Shown piece after piece: positions 22,940 to 31,878 of a DNA stretch of 64,000 bases. Made by a program: the position numbers and the translations under genes. The notes under the pieces were generated by a model that did not search any database, was not told the origin of the DNA, and saw only the letters and a program-made list of their open reading frames with translations. Source of the stretch: Caulobacteraceae bacterium (lineage in GTDB: Bacteria > Pseudomonadota > Alphaproteobacteria > Caulobacterales > Caulobacteraceae); contig CANESI010000008.1 of the NCBI GenBank assembly GCA_947441065.1, forward strand, positions 1 through 64,000, read 5' to 3'. Numbering within the stretch: the first letter of the stretch is position 1; each line of letters starts with the position of its first letter.

Positions 22940-23830
22940 TCAGATTCCGAGGTCTTCGGGTAGGACCGGGGCTTCGCGCAGCAAGGTGATGGAAATGCGA
23001 CGATTGCCCGGCAGGGTCGGATCATCGGGAAATAGGGGCTCGGAATTGGCCTTGCCTGTGACCTGAGCCACACGGTCCATATCCATACCGAACTGCTGCA
23101 TAACCCGGCGAGCGCCATCGGCTCGTCCGGAAGACAGGCCCCAATCCCCGTCGCTCATGCCCGCGCCCGCATCTGACACATTGGTGTGGCCCGCAATGAT
23201 GACGCGATTGGGTAGCTGATCGACAATATTCGTCACGGCCCTCAGCAGGACGCGGGCACGTTCATTGGGCCGAGTGGAGCCATTTTCGAACATCGACCGG
23301 CCTTCTTGATCAACAAGTTGGATGCGGAGGCCCTCGGGCGTTTGGTCGACAATCACCTGTTTGGACAGTTCAGCCAGCTCCGGCATGGATTGCATGGCTT
23401 GGCGCAAGGATAGGGCCGCGCTCTGGAATGAGGCCTGCTCGGCCGCTTGCGCCGCCTTGGCCTCTGCCGATTGGGCCGCTTTAGAGGATGCGGATTCGGG
23501 ATTATCCTCTGTGCTTTCACTCTGTGGCGCGGAATTTTGCATGATCCGCGCTGATCCATCGGCCTTTGCACCGTCCTGGCCGAGGGACGTGCCGCCCAAG
23601 ATGCCACCACTGCCGCTGTTGGATTGGGACACGCTGGCGGGCGCAAAATAGTCGGCAATGCCTAGCTTTTGTTCTGGCGAGGTGGTGTTGATCAGCCACA
23701 TCAGCAGGAAGAAGGCCATCATAGCGGTCACGAAGTCGGCATAGGCGACTTTCCACGCGCCACCATGGTGGCCGCCGCCGACCACCTTCTTGACCTTTTT
23801 GATCATGACTGCGGATTCTTTGGCCGCCAT
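22940..23830 (-). CDS. motB: Flagellar motor stator protein MotB
   Basis: A 296-residue protein. Residues 1-22 are basic, followed by a single membrane span WKVAYADFVTAMMAFFLLMWLI with the proton-channel Asp32. Residues 75-150 are a Ser/Ala/Glu linker. The C-terminal OmpA-like peptidoglycan-binding domain has IIAGHTNVSDAG (near 215) and GNRRISITLL. MotB anchors stators to the cell wall. motA is not next to it; in Caulobacter too the two are apart. Confidence 0.94.
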   Translation of the reverse strand: MAAKESAVMIKKVKKVVGGGHHGGAWKVAYADFVTAMMAFFLLMWLINTTSPEQKLGIADYFAPASVSQSNSGSGGILGGTSLGQDGAKADGSARIMQNSAPQSESTEDNPESASSKAAQSAEAKAAQAAEQASFQSAALSLRQAMQSMPELAELSKQVIVDQTPEGLRIQLVDQEGRSMFENGSTRPNERARVLLRAVTNIVDQLPNRVIIAGHTNVSDAGAGMSDGDWGLSSGRADGARRVMQQFGMDMDRVAQVTGKANSEPLFPDDPTLPGNRRISITLLREAPVLPEDLGI

Positions 23831-23860
23831 GGTTGGTCTCTCGCCCGTAAAACTCTAATT

Positions 23861-23880
23861 CGCACCTAAGATAAGGTGCG
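23861..23880. promoter_or_regulatory. Inverted repeat upstream of motB
   Basis: CGCACCTAAGATAAGGTGCG is a 7-base inverted repeat with a 6-base centre, 31 bases upstream of the motB start and about 70 upstream of the divergent flavin reductase. It may be a regulator site or an mRNA hairpin in the motB leader. No matching known box is recognised. Confidence 0.3.
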
Positions 23881-23950
23881 GACGTTAAGATGGGGTTGCG
23901 GTTAGCAGCCGTTCGGGGCAAATCCCGATAAACAGGATTTTCATTTGATC

Positions 23951-24445
23951 ATGGACGAAACGACCCGATATCGCCGGGCCCTCGGAACCTACGCCACCGG
24001 TGTCGCTGTCGTGACCATTGCCGCTGAGCCGAACGACGCCGATGTGGTTGCCTTGGGCATGACGATCAACTCCTTTGTATCGGTCTCTCTAGAGCCGCGC
24101 CTGATCCTATGGTGCGTCGATGATGCCTCCGAGCGCGGCAAAATCTTTGCCCTTGCCGATGTCTTTGCCATCAATGTCATTAGCGATAGCCAGCAAGGCT
24201 TGGCCGATCGCTGTGCCCGTCGTCAGAGCTATCGCCTGACCGCAAGCGATGTTCAGGCCGGACCGAGCGAGGGATCTGCTCCCGTGGTCAGCAACGCCTT
24301 GGCACGTCTGTCCTGCCGCGTTCATGAGCGCCACCAGATGGGTGATCATTTGGTCATTGTCGGTGAGGTCGTCGATTTTGAGGCCCTTGAGGGCGAGGGT
24401 CTGACCTATTTCCGGGGCCGGTATGGCCGTATTGAAGCCTCGTAA
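23951..24445 (+). CDS. Flavin reductase domain protein (RutF/HpaC family)
   Basis: A 164-residue protein. ATG 23951 is chosen; a TTG at 23945 has slightly better spacing from AGGA (23934) and would add two residues. The fold is the split-barrel flavin reductase type: YRRALGTYATGVAVVTI at the start, ALGMTINSFVSVSLEPRLIL around 40-60, FAINVISDSQQ, and the C-terminal HLVIVGEVVDFEALEGEGLTYFRGRYG. Such proteins reduce FMN or FAD with NAD(P)H for partner monooxygenases. No monooxygenase is adjacent, so the partner is unknown. Confidence 0.8.
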   Translation: MDETTRYRRALGTYATGVAVVTIAAEPNDADVVALGMTINSFVSVSLEPRLILWCVDDASERGKIFALADVFAINVISDSQQGLADRCARRQSYRLTASDVQAGPSEGSAPVVSNALARLSCRVHERHQMGDHLVIVGEVVDFEALEGEGLTYFRGRYGRIEAS

Positions 24446-24455
24446 GGAACAGCCT

Positions 24456-25310
24456 ATGCGCGTTGCTTTCATAGGACTTGGCGTCATGGGCTTTCCTATG
24501 GCGGGGCATCTGGCCAAGGCTGGCCACGAGGTGCGGGTGTTTAATCGCTCAGCAGTAAAGGCTCAGGCCTGGGCCGCAGAGCATGCTGGGACCGCCTTTG
24601 CGACGGCGTCCGAGGCCGCGCAAGACTGTGATCTGGTCGCGCTCTGTGTCGGCAATGATGAGGATGTGCGCGGCGTCGTGACCGAGATCTTGCCGTCCCT
24701 AGCGGCGAACGGATTGATCGTCGATCATACCACCACCTCGGCCAAGGTGGCTAAGGCGATGGCCCTGTTGGCCGCTCAGTCCGGCAGGGCCTTTCTCGAT
24801 GCGCCCGTGTCGGGTGGCCAGGCCGGTGCCGTCAATGGGGCTCTGACCATCATGGTGGGCGGCGATCTGGCGGCCTATGACCGGGCCGTGCCGGTGATCA
24901 GTGCCTATGCCAAGGCGGTGCGCCGCATGGGTGAGGCGGGAAGCGGCCAGTTGGCCAAGATGGTCAATCAGATCTGCATTGCTGGCGTGGTTCAAGGGCT
25001 GGCCGAGGCGGTTCATTTTGCCAAAAATGCCGGTCTCGATACGGACGAGGTCTTAGCCGCCATCAGTCAGGGCGCGGCCCAGTCTTGGCAGATGGACAAT
25101 CGCTGGAAGACCATGGCTGAGGGCCAGTTCGAGTTCGGCTTTGCGGTCGATTGGATGCGCAAGGACTTAGGTCTGGTTCTCGATGAGGCGCGGACCAATG
25201 GCTCCCATCTGGCCGTGACCGCGTTGGTTGACCAGTTCTATTCGGAAATCCAAGCCATGGGCGGCCAACGCTGGGACACATCCAGCCTCGCTGCGCGGTT
25301 GGAGCGGTAG
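24456..25310 (+). CDS. 3-hydroxyisobutyrate dehydrogenase-like beta-hydroxyacid dehydrogenase
   Basis: A 284-residue protein from ATG 24456, with AAGGA seven bases upstream and eleven bases after the flavin reductase stop. N-terminal NAD(P) motif AFIGLGVMGFPMAGHLAKAGH, substrate loop DAPVSGGQAGAVNGALTIMVGG (about 117-138) and catalytic Lys in GSGQLAKMVNQ (about 171). The family reduces or oxidises short beta-hydroxy acids such as 3-hydroxyisobutyrate, tartronate semialdehyde or glyoxylate. The neighbours do not settle the substrate. Confidence 0.85.
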   Translation: MRVAFIGLGVMGFPMAGHLAKAGHEVRVFNRSAVKAQAWAAEHAGTAFATASEAAQDCDLVALCVGNDEDVRGVVTEILPSLAANGLIVDHTTTSAKVAKAMALLAAQSGRAFLDAPVSGGQAGAVNGALTIMVGGDLAAYDRAVPVISAYAKAVRRMGEAGSGQLAKMVNQICIAGVVQGLAEAVHFAKNAGLDTDEVLAAISQGAAQSWQMDNRWKTMAEGQFEFGFAVDWMRKDLGLVLDEARTNGSHLAVTALVDQFYSEIQAMGGQRWDTSSLAARLER

Positions 25311-25332
25311 CGTTTCTTTTGGGGTGCAAAAC

Positions 25333-25438
25333 AAGGCCCCCTTCGTCGCTTCGCGCCACTTCCCCCAGAGGGGGAAGATCTAGAACCCTTAAATCTTCCC
25401 CCTCTGGGGGAAGTACCCGCGCAGCGGGGGTAGGGGGC
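25333..25438 (+). repeat. Repeat family A, copy 5
   Basis: Full-length copy of element A (AAGGCCCCCTTCGTCGC to GCAGCGGGGGTAGGGGG) with both CTTCCCCC/GGGGGAAG hairpins, between the convergent dehydrogenase and rnhB genes. Together with the hairpin at 25479 it fills the 311-base gap 25311-25621, in which no gene is seen. Confidence 0.85.
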
Positions 25439-25478
25439 TACTTCTACTGACTGACTGTGATTGGGTTGGTTAGTTTCC

Positions 25479-25579
25479 CGCGTCATTGCGAGGCGCGTCG
25501 CGCCGAAGCAAGCCAGGGCAACATCAATTCAGGTTCGTTTCAGCCCCCTGGGTTGCTTCGCTGCGCTCGCAATGACGCG
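25479..25579. repeat. 101-base long-hairpin repeat (CATTGCGAG family, family D)
   Basis: Perfect 14-base ends CGCGTCATTGCGAG and CTCGCAATGACGCG frame a near-complete second pair: GAAGCAAGCCAGGG on the left and CCCTGGGTTGCTTC on the right, around an AT-rich loop. This layout matches the well-known 'cgtcattgcgag ... ctcgcaatgacg' palindromic repeat found in many proteobacteria. One copy is in this window. Confidence 0.85.
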
Positions 25580-25621
25580 CCAAGATGCCAACGGGTTATG
25601 GCTCCGAGGGGGCAGGGAGAT

Positions 25622-26224
25622 TTACCCCGCGTTCAAGGCCACAATCGGTCCCCAGGTCAGGCGATGGGCCGAACAGGGCCCCAGCGTCCTAAGAGCCAGC
25701 GCGTGGGTGGGTACGCCATAACCCTTATGGGCCGCAAAGCCGTAGCCGGGATGTTGGGCTTCTAGCGCCACCATCACCCGGTCTCGCTCCACCTTGGCCA
25801 AGATCGAGGCGGCGGCGATGGACAGGGACCGGCCATCACCCTTGACGACCGTGCGAAGGGGGCAGGGCAGGTCAAAGCGATAGTTGCCATCGACCAGCGC
25901 GAAGGCGGGCGGTATCGATAGGCACTCCACCGCGCGGCGCATGGCCAATCCCGTGGCCTGTAGGATGTTGAGCGCGCAGATCTCCTCAGGCGAGGCGTGC
26001 CCAACGCCCCAAGCCAAGGCCTTGGCCTTGATCTCGATCTCCAGCCGGTCGCGCGCCTTTTCACTGAGCTTTTTGGAGTCGTTCAGGCCCACGGGCAGGT
26101 CGTCGATATTCAGGATCACCGCCGCAGCCGTCACCGGTCCTGCCCAAGGCCCGCGCCCGGCCTCATCAATGCCGCAGACCGGAGAGGGGCAATCGGCCTC
26201 GAAGGACCAGTCCGGCCCACTCAC
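25622..26224 (-). CDS. rnhB: Ribonuclease HII
   Basis: A 200-residue protein. I place the start at GTG 26224 because GTGA overlaps the tag stop TGA; an open frame extends 15 codons upstream inside tag. Catalytic motifs: [14 protein letters not shown] (first Asp-Glu pair), [15 protein letters not shown] (third Asp), and the late [21 protein letters not shown]. It cuts RNA in RNA-DNA hybrids and single ribonucleotides. The ygfZ-tag-rnhB genes overlap head to tail and are one transcript. Confidence 0.93.
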   Translation of the reverse strand: MSGPDWSFEADCPSPVCGIDEAGRGPWAGPVTAAAVILNIDDLPVGLNDSKKLSEKARDRLEIEIKAKALAWGVGHASPEEICALNILQATGLAMRRAVECLSIPPAFALVDGNYRFDLPCPLRTVVKGDGRSLSIAAASILAKVERDRVMVALEAQHPGYGFAAHKGYGVPTHALALRTLGPCSAHRLTWGPIVALNAG

Positions 26225-26832
26225 CTTGGGGGCCGCCCCAGCGCGAGGCCCTGTACATGGCGATGGCAAGGGCAGTGGGTCATATGGTCATTGACCATCC
26301 CGACCGCCTGCATGAAGGCATAGACGATCACCGGCCCGCAATATTTGAAGCCCTTGGCCTTGAGCGCCTTGGCCATTTCGGCGGCCAGAGGGGTCTGGGC
26401 GGGGACCTCTGACATGGCGGTGAAGTTGTTCTGGATCGGGGCACCGCCGACCATGTCCCAAAGGAAGGTCGAAAAGTCCTCGCCGCGCTCTTGCATATCC
26501 AAATAGATCTTAGCCCCGGCGATGGCCGCATCGATCTTGCCGTTGGAGCGGATAATGCCCGCATCAGCCATCAGGCGGGCGCGGTCGGCCTCGCCAAAGC
26601 GCGCGACGATCTCGGGGTCGAAATTGGCAAAGGCGGCGCGGAAATTGTCGCGTTTGCGCAGGATCGTGATCCAGGCCAGTCCGGCCTGAAATCCATCTAG
26701 CACCAGCTTTTCCCAAAGGGCGCGGCTGTCATATTCCGGCACGCCCCACTCATGGTCGTGATAGGCCTCATAGACCGGATCACCGTTCATGCCGCGCCAA
26801 GTGCAACGGTTCGAAAAATCGATTGGGCTCAT
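26221..26832 (-). CDS. tag: DNA-3-methyladenine glycosylase I
   Basis: A 203-residue protein. The N-terminus [24 protein letters not shown] gives the conserved Cys and His of the zinc site and the Tag signature; [26 protein letters not shown] is the helix-hairpin-helix part, and [13 protein letters not shown] near the C-terminus supplies the remaining Cys/His metal ligands. It removes 3-methyladenine from alkylated DNA. It starts inside the ygfZ stop (ATGA) and is followed by rnhB. Confidence 0.93.
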   Translation of the reverse strand: MSPIDFSNRCTWRGMNGDPVYEAYHDHEWGVPEYDSRALWEKLVLDGFQAGLAWITILRKRDNFRAAFANFDPEIVARFGEADRARLMADAGIIRSNGKIDAAIAGAKIYLDMQERGEDFSTFLWDMVGGAPIQNNFTAMSEVPAQTPLAAEMAKALKAKGFKYCGPVIVYAFMQAVGMVNDHMTHCPCHRHVQGLALGRPPR

Positions 26833-27659
26833 GGCGTTGTCGGGCTCGTAGATTGAGGTTCCATCCAGCTTGGCCAGTCGACATGGATGGGTCGTCCGTC
26901 AACGCTCAGCGTCCCTTCTAGCCGATCAAGCCTCATCGCGGCCATAGCCTGCCCGTCTTGACCGCTGAGAACCTGACCGGCGCGCAGCTCGCCATTGAGA
27001 ATTTCAGCACCGAAGGCGGGCGCAGGACCGTCAAAATGGATGGGGAGCATGCGGGTCTTGATCGTGCCGCGCCGCTTCATGCGCGATGTGGTTTCCTGAC
27101 CGACGAAACAGCCCTTCTTAAAGTCGATGCCGTTGAGCAGATCGAAATTGGCTTCGATGGGATAGGTCGTGTCACTGGGTGCGTCGGCCTCGGGATCTGG
27201 AACGCCGAGGGCGAGGCGGTGGGACTGGTAGGTGGCCTCTGACACCGCGAGCGCCCCTTCTGGCGGATGGGCATCATATCCACGTCGTCCAAGGGCACCG
27301 AGGCGCGGATCGGAAAGGAACCCTTCGGCGCTGTCGGTGTTCCATAGCGCGCTGACGACCATCGGGCTTGGGCTAATGGTGACCTTGGCGCGCAGCCGAT
27401 AGAGGGTTAGGCGCTGGATGAGGGCCTCGCGATGGCTTGCAGCCACGTCGAGCGAGCACCCCGTGTCTTGGGCCAGAATGAACAGGTCGTAGAGCAATCG
27501 TCCCTGAGGCGTCAAAAGCCCGCCAAAGCGAATTGTGCCTACAGCTTGGCCTTCCACATCCTGCGTGAGCAAGCCTTGCAGGAAGGTGCGCCAGTCTGGG
27601 CCTTCAACAGCGATAACGGAGCGCGAGGGGAGGGGGGCGAAGAGGGGCGACTGAGTCAT
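26829..27659 (-). CDS. ygfZ: YgfZ/CAF17-like folate-binding iron-sulfur repair protein
   Basis: A 276-residue protein from ATG 27659 (MTQSPLFAPLPSRSVIAV); the frame is open for 19 more codons upstream but these look non-coding. The YgfZ signature KKGCFVGQETTSRMKRRG lies near residue 182. This is the GcvT-related folate-binding family that supports Fe-S protein function, such as RNA-modifying MiaB. Its ATG-proximal end faces the divergent heptosyltransferase. Confidence 0.88.
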   Translation of the reverse strand: MTQSPLFAPLPSRSVIAVEGPDWRTFLQGLLTQDVEGQAVGTIRFGGLLTPQGRLLYDLFILAQDTGCSLDVAASHREALIQRLTLYRLRAKVTISPSPMVVSALWNTDSAEGFLSDPRLGALGRRGYDAHPPEGALAVSEATYQSHRLALGVPDPEADAPSDTTYPIEANFDLLNGIDFKKGCFVGQETTSRMKRRGTIKTRMLPIHFDGPAPAFGAEILNGELRAGQVLSGQDGQAMAAMRLDRLEGTLSVDGRPIHVDWPSWMEPQSTSPTTP

Positions 27660-27734
27660 GGTCCTAGTTTGACCCAAGCGACGATGAAGCGCTAGGGCTG
27701 GAGCCGAGGACTGCAAAGTCCTATAGAAGGTTTA

Positions 27735-28700
27735 ATGTCTCAAAAACCCTTCCCAATCCTGATCATTACGGCGACGCGCATCGGCGATGCGGTCCTGTCG
27801 TCGGGTTTGATCAAAAAGCTCTATGATGAAATTCCCAATGCGGAATTCACCATCGTGGTTGGGCCGGTGGCTGCACCGCTGTTTCGGGACGTGCCTCAGG
27901 TCAAAGAGGTCATCGCGCTGGTTAAGCAACGCAATGGCGGCCATTGGATCAAGCTTTGGCAAAAGGTTCGTCATCGGCACTGGGGACTGGTGGTCGATGG
28001 ACGCGGCTCTGCCCTTTCGCGCTTTATCAGGACGGAGCAGCGCACGGTTCACAAGAAGAGCGCCCTGATCGAGCACAAGGTCATTGAGGCCGCGCGCCTG
28101 TTGCGGCTGGAATCCGACCCGCCTGCGCCATACCTTTTCACGAGCCCTGAGACCGAAGCGCTCGCAGCGAGGATGGTGGGGCAGGGTGGCCCGATCCTAG
28201 CCATGGGGGCCGCCGCCAACTGGATCGGAAAGACCTGGCCGACCGAACGGTTTGCCCAGACGGCCCTTAAGCTGCTCGGCCCCGATGGTCCTATGCCGAC
28301 CGGGCGTCTGCTCATCTTGGGCGGACCCGATGACTGGCCTGCTGCAGAGGTTTTGCGCCGGACCTTGCCGAGAGATCGGTGGATCGACCTGACCGGTAAG
28401 GCCGACCTTTTGACCATCTATGCGGCGCTAAAGCATGCGCGGATGTTTATCGGCAATGATTCTGGCCTTATGCATCTTGCTGCTGCGGCGGGCATTCCCA
28501 CATTAGGGCTGTTTGGACCCTCCGATGAGCGTCTCTATGGACCCTGGGGCACCGATTGCCGCATTGTTCGCGGTGGACGAACCTTTGAGGGTCTAAAACA
28601 GATCGACCCCCATCTGAACCAAGCGGTCTGTCACATGCTGGACCTGCCTGTATCCAAGGTCGTAGCAGCCGCCTGCCGTCTCTTTGATGAAACCGTCTAA
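27735..28700 (+). CDS. Glycosyltransferase family 9 (heptosyltransferase-like)
   Basis: A 321-residue protein of the GT9 family. It starts PILIITATRIGDAVLSSGLI, the typical N-terminal motif that binds substrate; the C-terminal half has GNDSGLMHLAAAAGIPTLGLFGPS (about 247-270), the donor-binding site. WaaC/WaaF-type enzymes add heptose to the LPS inner core; the exact acceptor cannot be read. Twelve bases separate it from the dihydroorotase gene, suggesting cotranscription despite unrelated jobs. Confidence 0.85.
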   Translation: MSQKPFPILIITATRIGDAVLSSGLIKKLYDEIPNAEFTIVVGPVAAPLFRDVPQVKEVIALVKQRNGGHWIKLWQKVRHRHWGLVVDGRGSALSRFIRTEQRTVHKKSALIEHKVIEAARLLRLESDPPAPYLFTSPETEALAARMVGQGGPILAMGAAANWIGKTWPTERFAQTALKLLGPDGPMPTGRLLILGGPDDWPAAEVLRRTLPRDRWIDLTGKADLLTIYAALKHARMFIGNDSGLMHLAAAAGIPTLGLFGPSDERLYGPWGTDCRIVRGGRTFEGLKQIDPHLNQAVCHMLDLPVSKVVAAACRLFDETV

Positions 28701-28712
28701 CAGGAGCCTCCC

Positions 28713-30050
28713 TTGACCCAGACCTTCGACCTGATCGTTCGCGGCGGCACCTTGGTCAGTCATGCGGGGCAAGGCCTTGCTGATGTCGGCATAAGGGACG
28801 GAAAGATTGTCGCGGTTGGTGATCTGGGCCAGGCCAGTGCGGGCGAGATCTTTGATGCGCGCGGCCTGACCGTTCTTCCGGGCGTCATTGATAGCCAGGT
28901 TCACTTTCGCGAGCCGGGTTTGGAATGGAAAGAGGATCTGGAGACTGGCTCACGCGGCGCGGTTCTTGGCGGTGTGACCGCGGTCTTCGAGATGCCCAAT
29001 ACCGAGCCGACGACCACTGATCCTGACGCTTTGCTGGACAAGCTCAGCCGGGCCAAGGGGCGGATGCATTGCGATCACGCCTTCTATGTCGGCGGGACCC
29101 ACGAGAACACGGCCTTTCTGGGTGAGATGGAGCGGCTTCCCGGCTGCTGCGGCATCAAGGTCTTTATGGGCGCCTCGACCGGGTCGCTGCTGGTCGCCGA
29201 TGACGAGGGTGTCGAGGCCGTCTTGCGCAACATTTCTCGCCGAGCCGCCTTCCATTCGGAAGATGAATATCGCCTAGCTGACCGGCGTAGCTTGGCCCGG
29301 ACCGGGGACTGGACCAGTCATCCTGAGGTTCGTGACGCCCAATCGGCGATCCAATCGACAGAGCGTCTGGTGTCCATCGCCAAGCGCTTGGGCAAGCGCA
29401 TCCACGTCCTGCATGTGACGACCGCGCAAGAGATCGATTATCTCGCCCGTCACAAGGATGTGGCCAGCGTGGAATTGACCCCGCAGCACCTGACCCTCAC
29501 CGGGCCAGAGGCCTATGAGCGGTTGAAGGGCTTTGCCCAGATGAACCCGCCGATCCGTGACATTTCCCATCAGTCCGGCCTGTGGCGCGGTATCGCCATG
29601 GGCGTTGCCGATGTGATGGGCTCTGACCACGCGCCCCATACGCGCGAGGAAAAGGCACGGCCCTATCCGGCCTCTCCCTCGGGTATGCCGGGGGTTCAAA
29701 CACTAGTCCCGGTCATGCTGACCCACGTCAATGCGGGGCGCCTGAGCCTTGAACGCTTTGTCGATCTGACCAGTCACGGCGTGCAGCGGGTCTTTGGCTT
29801 GGCCGATAAGGGCCGCGTGGCCGAGGGCTTTGATGCGGACCTGACCATTGTAGACATGAAGGCGAGGCGGACCATCACCCACGAGCAGATGGCCACCCGC
29901 TCGGGCTGGACCCCGTTCGATGGTTTTGAAGCCACCGCTTGGCCGATGGCCACCATTATTCGCGGCAAGATCGTCATGCGCGATGATGAAGTGGTAGCCG
30001 AAGGGCAGGGCGAACCCGTAAGGTTCCACGAAACACTGGGCCCAGCATAG
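28713..30050 (+). CDS. pyrC: Dihydroorotase (class I type)
   Basis: A 445-residue amidohydrolase from a TTG at 28713, with AGGAG five bases upstream. Metal-site residues: the first motif reads IDSQVHFREPG, so the usual HxH is Q62-x-H64; then carboxylated Lys149 (GIKVFMGASTG), His181 (AAFHSEDE), His234 (HVLHVTT) and Asp305 (MGSDHAPHT). It closes carbamoyl-aspartate to dihydroorotate in pyrimidine synthesis. I recall the QxH variant in other alphaproteobacterial proteins of this class, so it may still be active. Allantoinase-like activity is the alternative. Confidence 0.8.
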   Translation: MTQTFDLIVRGGTLVSHAGQGLADVGIRDGKIVAVGDLGQASAGEIFDARGLTVLPGVIDSQVHFREPGLEWKEDLETGSRGAVLGGVTAVFEMPNTEPTTTDPDALLDKLSRAKGRMHCDHAFYVGGTHENTAFLGEMERLPGCCGIKVFMGASTGSLLVADDEGVEAVLRNISRRAAFHSEDEYRLADRRSLARTGDWTSHPEVRDAQSAIQSTERLVSIAKRLGKRIHVLHVTTAQEIDYLARHKDVASVELTPQHLTLTGPEAYERLKGFAQMNPPIRDISHQSGLWRGIAMGVADVMGSDHAPHTREEKARPYPASPSGMPGVQTLVPVMLTHVNAGRLSLERFVDLTSHGVQRVFGLADKGRVAEGFDADLTIVDMKARRTITHEQMATRSGWTPFDGFEATAWPMATIIRGKIVMRDDEVVAEGQGEPVRFHETLGPA

Positions 30051-30072
30051 GGCGACCAAATAGGGACGAGCG

Positions 30073-31863
30073 ATGGACGGACAGGTGAACATAGAAACGG
30101 CACCCTTCCGCGACGCGCGCTATGCCCCCCGCCAGTTGGTTGTCGAGCGCGGTGCTGATGGGGCGATGGTCCTCCGCAACCCAACGCCCTTTCGCCAAGA
30201 CTTCCTGACCATGACCGAGGTGCTCAACCACGGCGCAGCAACCCATCCCGACCGCCTATGGCTCGCCGAGCGTGATGGCGAGGGCTGGACCCAGCATACC
30301 TATGGGCAGGGTGCGGCAGCGGTAAAGGCCTTGGCTGGAGGTTTGGCAGGCCTTGGTCTGACCCGTGGTACGACGCTCCTGATCCTTTCGCGCAACAGCA
30401 TTGATCAGGCCTTGGTCTCCTATGCGGCCATGAGCCTTGGCGCGCCGATTGCGCCCGTGTCGCCGCAATATGGGTTGGCGGGAGCAGACCTGTCGCGGCT
30501 GGGCTATGCGGTCGATCTGATCAAGCCTGTGGCCGTCTATGTCGATGATGCGGCAGCCTTTGCCGGCGCGCTTGAGGCCCCGTTCCTTGCGGGCTTGCCG
30601 GTCATTGTCAGCCGTAACGGTCGGGCGGGCGATCACAGCCTTGCCGACCTTCTGACGGCCGACCCCATGGCCCCGACGGCGCAGCCAGGCGATATTGCCA
30701 AGCTGCTCTTGACCTCAGGCTCGACGGGTAAACCCAAGGCGGTGGTCGGATTGCACCGCAACATCTGTATCAATGCTGCCCAGATTACCGCCTGTTTTGA
30801 TGATCCAGAGCCGCCTGTTGTGGTCAATGCGGCCCCCTGGAGCCACAGCTTAGGTGCCAATTCGATCCTGCACATGGTCACCCATCGGGGGGGATCGCTC
30901 TATATCGATGCCGGCCAGCCGACCCCCGAGCGGTTTGCAGAAACCTTGCGCAATCTCAGAGAGATATCGCCAACCTATCACAATATGGTTCCGGCAGGAT
31001 GGGGCCTGTTTGCGGGTGCGCTCGAGCAGGATGAAGCGCTGGCTAGGACCTTCTTTGCTCGGGTTCGCGTCCTGCAATATGGCGGAGCCAATCTGGCCCA
31101 AAGCGTCTGTGATCGTATTCAAGCGGTCAGTGTGCGCCTGACCGGAGAGCGTCTGACCTTTGCCACGGGCTATGGCTCGACCGAGACCGGGCCCACAGCG
31201 TGCAATATTCACTGGCTCAATGATCGAACGGGAATGTGCGGCCTGCCGGTGCCGGGAACCTCGGTGAAGCTGGCGCCCGAGGGCAGCAAGTTCGAAATAA
31301 GGGTCAAGGGGCCTCAGATTTCCCCCGGCTATTATAATGATCCGGAAAAATCAGCCGCGGCTTTTGATGATGAGGGCTTCTACCGACTTGGCGATGCGGC
31401 CCGGTTGCAGGACGAGGCCGATCCAGAAGCGGGTCTGGTGTTCGATGGCCGTCTGGTCGAGAACTTCAAGCTGGCTTCGGGCACCTTTGTGGCGGCTGGT
31501 TCCTTGCAGATCACGGCCATTTCGGCGGTCGGCGGGGCAGTCGCCGATGCCGTGGTCTGCGGCGAGGGCAAGGATGGCGTTGGTCTTCTATTGTTCCTCA
31601 ATGCCCCGTTCTGCGCGAGGCTGGGCGATGCCAATGCGGTTCGTGTGGCTGTCCGTGCAGGGCTTCAACGCATGAATGCAGAGGCGCGCGGCGGCGGTGG
31701 CAAGGTGGCGAGAGCCATCATCCTGTCCGGTGCGCCGGACCCGCTTTCGGGTGAAATCACCGATAAGGGCTATATCAATCAGGCCCTGTCGCGTCAGCAG
31801 CGGGCCGCAGATGTCGAGCGCCTGTTCGCCATCACGCCCGACGATGATGTTCTGACCTTTTAG
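30073..31863 (+). CDS. Feruloyl-CoA synthetase-like AMP-binding enzyme
   Basis: A 596-residue adenylate-forming enzyme. The P-loop LLLTSGSTGKPKAVVGLHRN lies near 215, TGYGSTETGPT near 363 and YRLGDAARL near 438; the late part DGRLVENFKLASGTFV and GEITDKGYINQ are typical of the feruloyl-CoA synthase branch rather than fatty-acid ligases. It would activate a phenylpropenoic or similar aromatic acid to its CoA ester. Hydratase/aldolase genes expected for ferulate breakdown are not next to it. It starts 22 bases after the dihydroorotase stop. Confidence 0.78.
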   Translation: MDGQVNIETAPFRDARYAPRQLVVERGADGAMVLRNPTPFRQDFLTMTEVLNHGAATHPDRLWLAERDGEGWTQHTYGQGAAAVKALAGGLAGLGLTRGTTLLILSRNSIDQALVSYAAMSLGAPIAPVSPQYGLAGADLSRLGYAVDLIKPVAVYVDDAAAFAGALEAPFLAGLPVIVSRNGRAGDHSLADLLTADPMAPTAQPGDIAKLLLTSGSTGKPKAVVGLHRNICINAAQITACFDDPEPPVVVNAAPWSHSLGANSILHMVTHRGGSLYIDAGQPTPERFAETLRNLREISPTYHNMVPAGWGLFAGALEQDEALARTFFARVRVLQYGGANLAQSVCDRIQAVSVRLTGERLTFATGYGSTETGPTACNIHWLNDRTGMCGLPVPGTSVKLAPEGSKFEIRVKGPQISPGYYNDPEKSAAAFDDEGFYRLGDAARLQDEADPEAGLVFDGRLVENFKLASGTFVAAGSLQITAISAVGGAVADAVVCGEGKDGVGLLLFLNAPFCARLGDANAVRVAVRAGLQRMNAEARGGGGKVARAIILSGAPDPLSGEITDKGYINQALSRQQRAADVERLFAITPDDDVLTF

Positions 31864-31878
31864 ATACGGAGAGCTCCG

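Noticed and set aside
25457-25765. Plus-strand frames over repeat D and the end of rnhB
   Set aside because: They translate palindromic repeat sequence (for example HCEARRAEASQ), a known artefact of the CATTGCGAG repeat.
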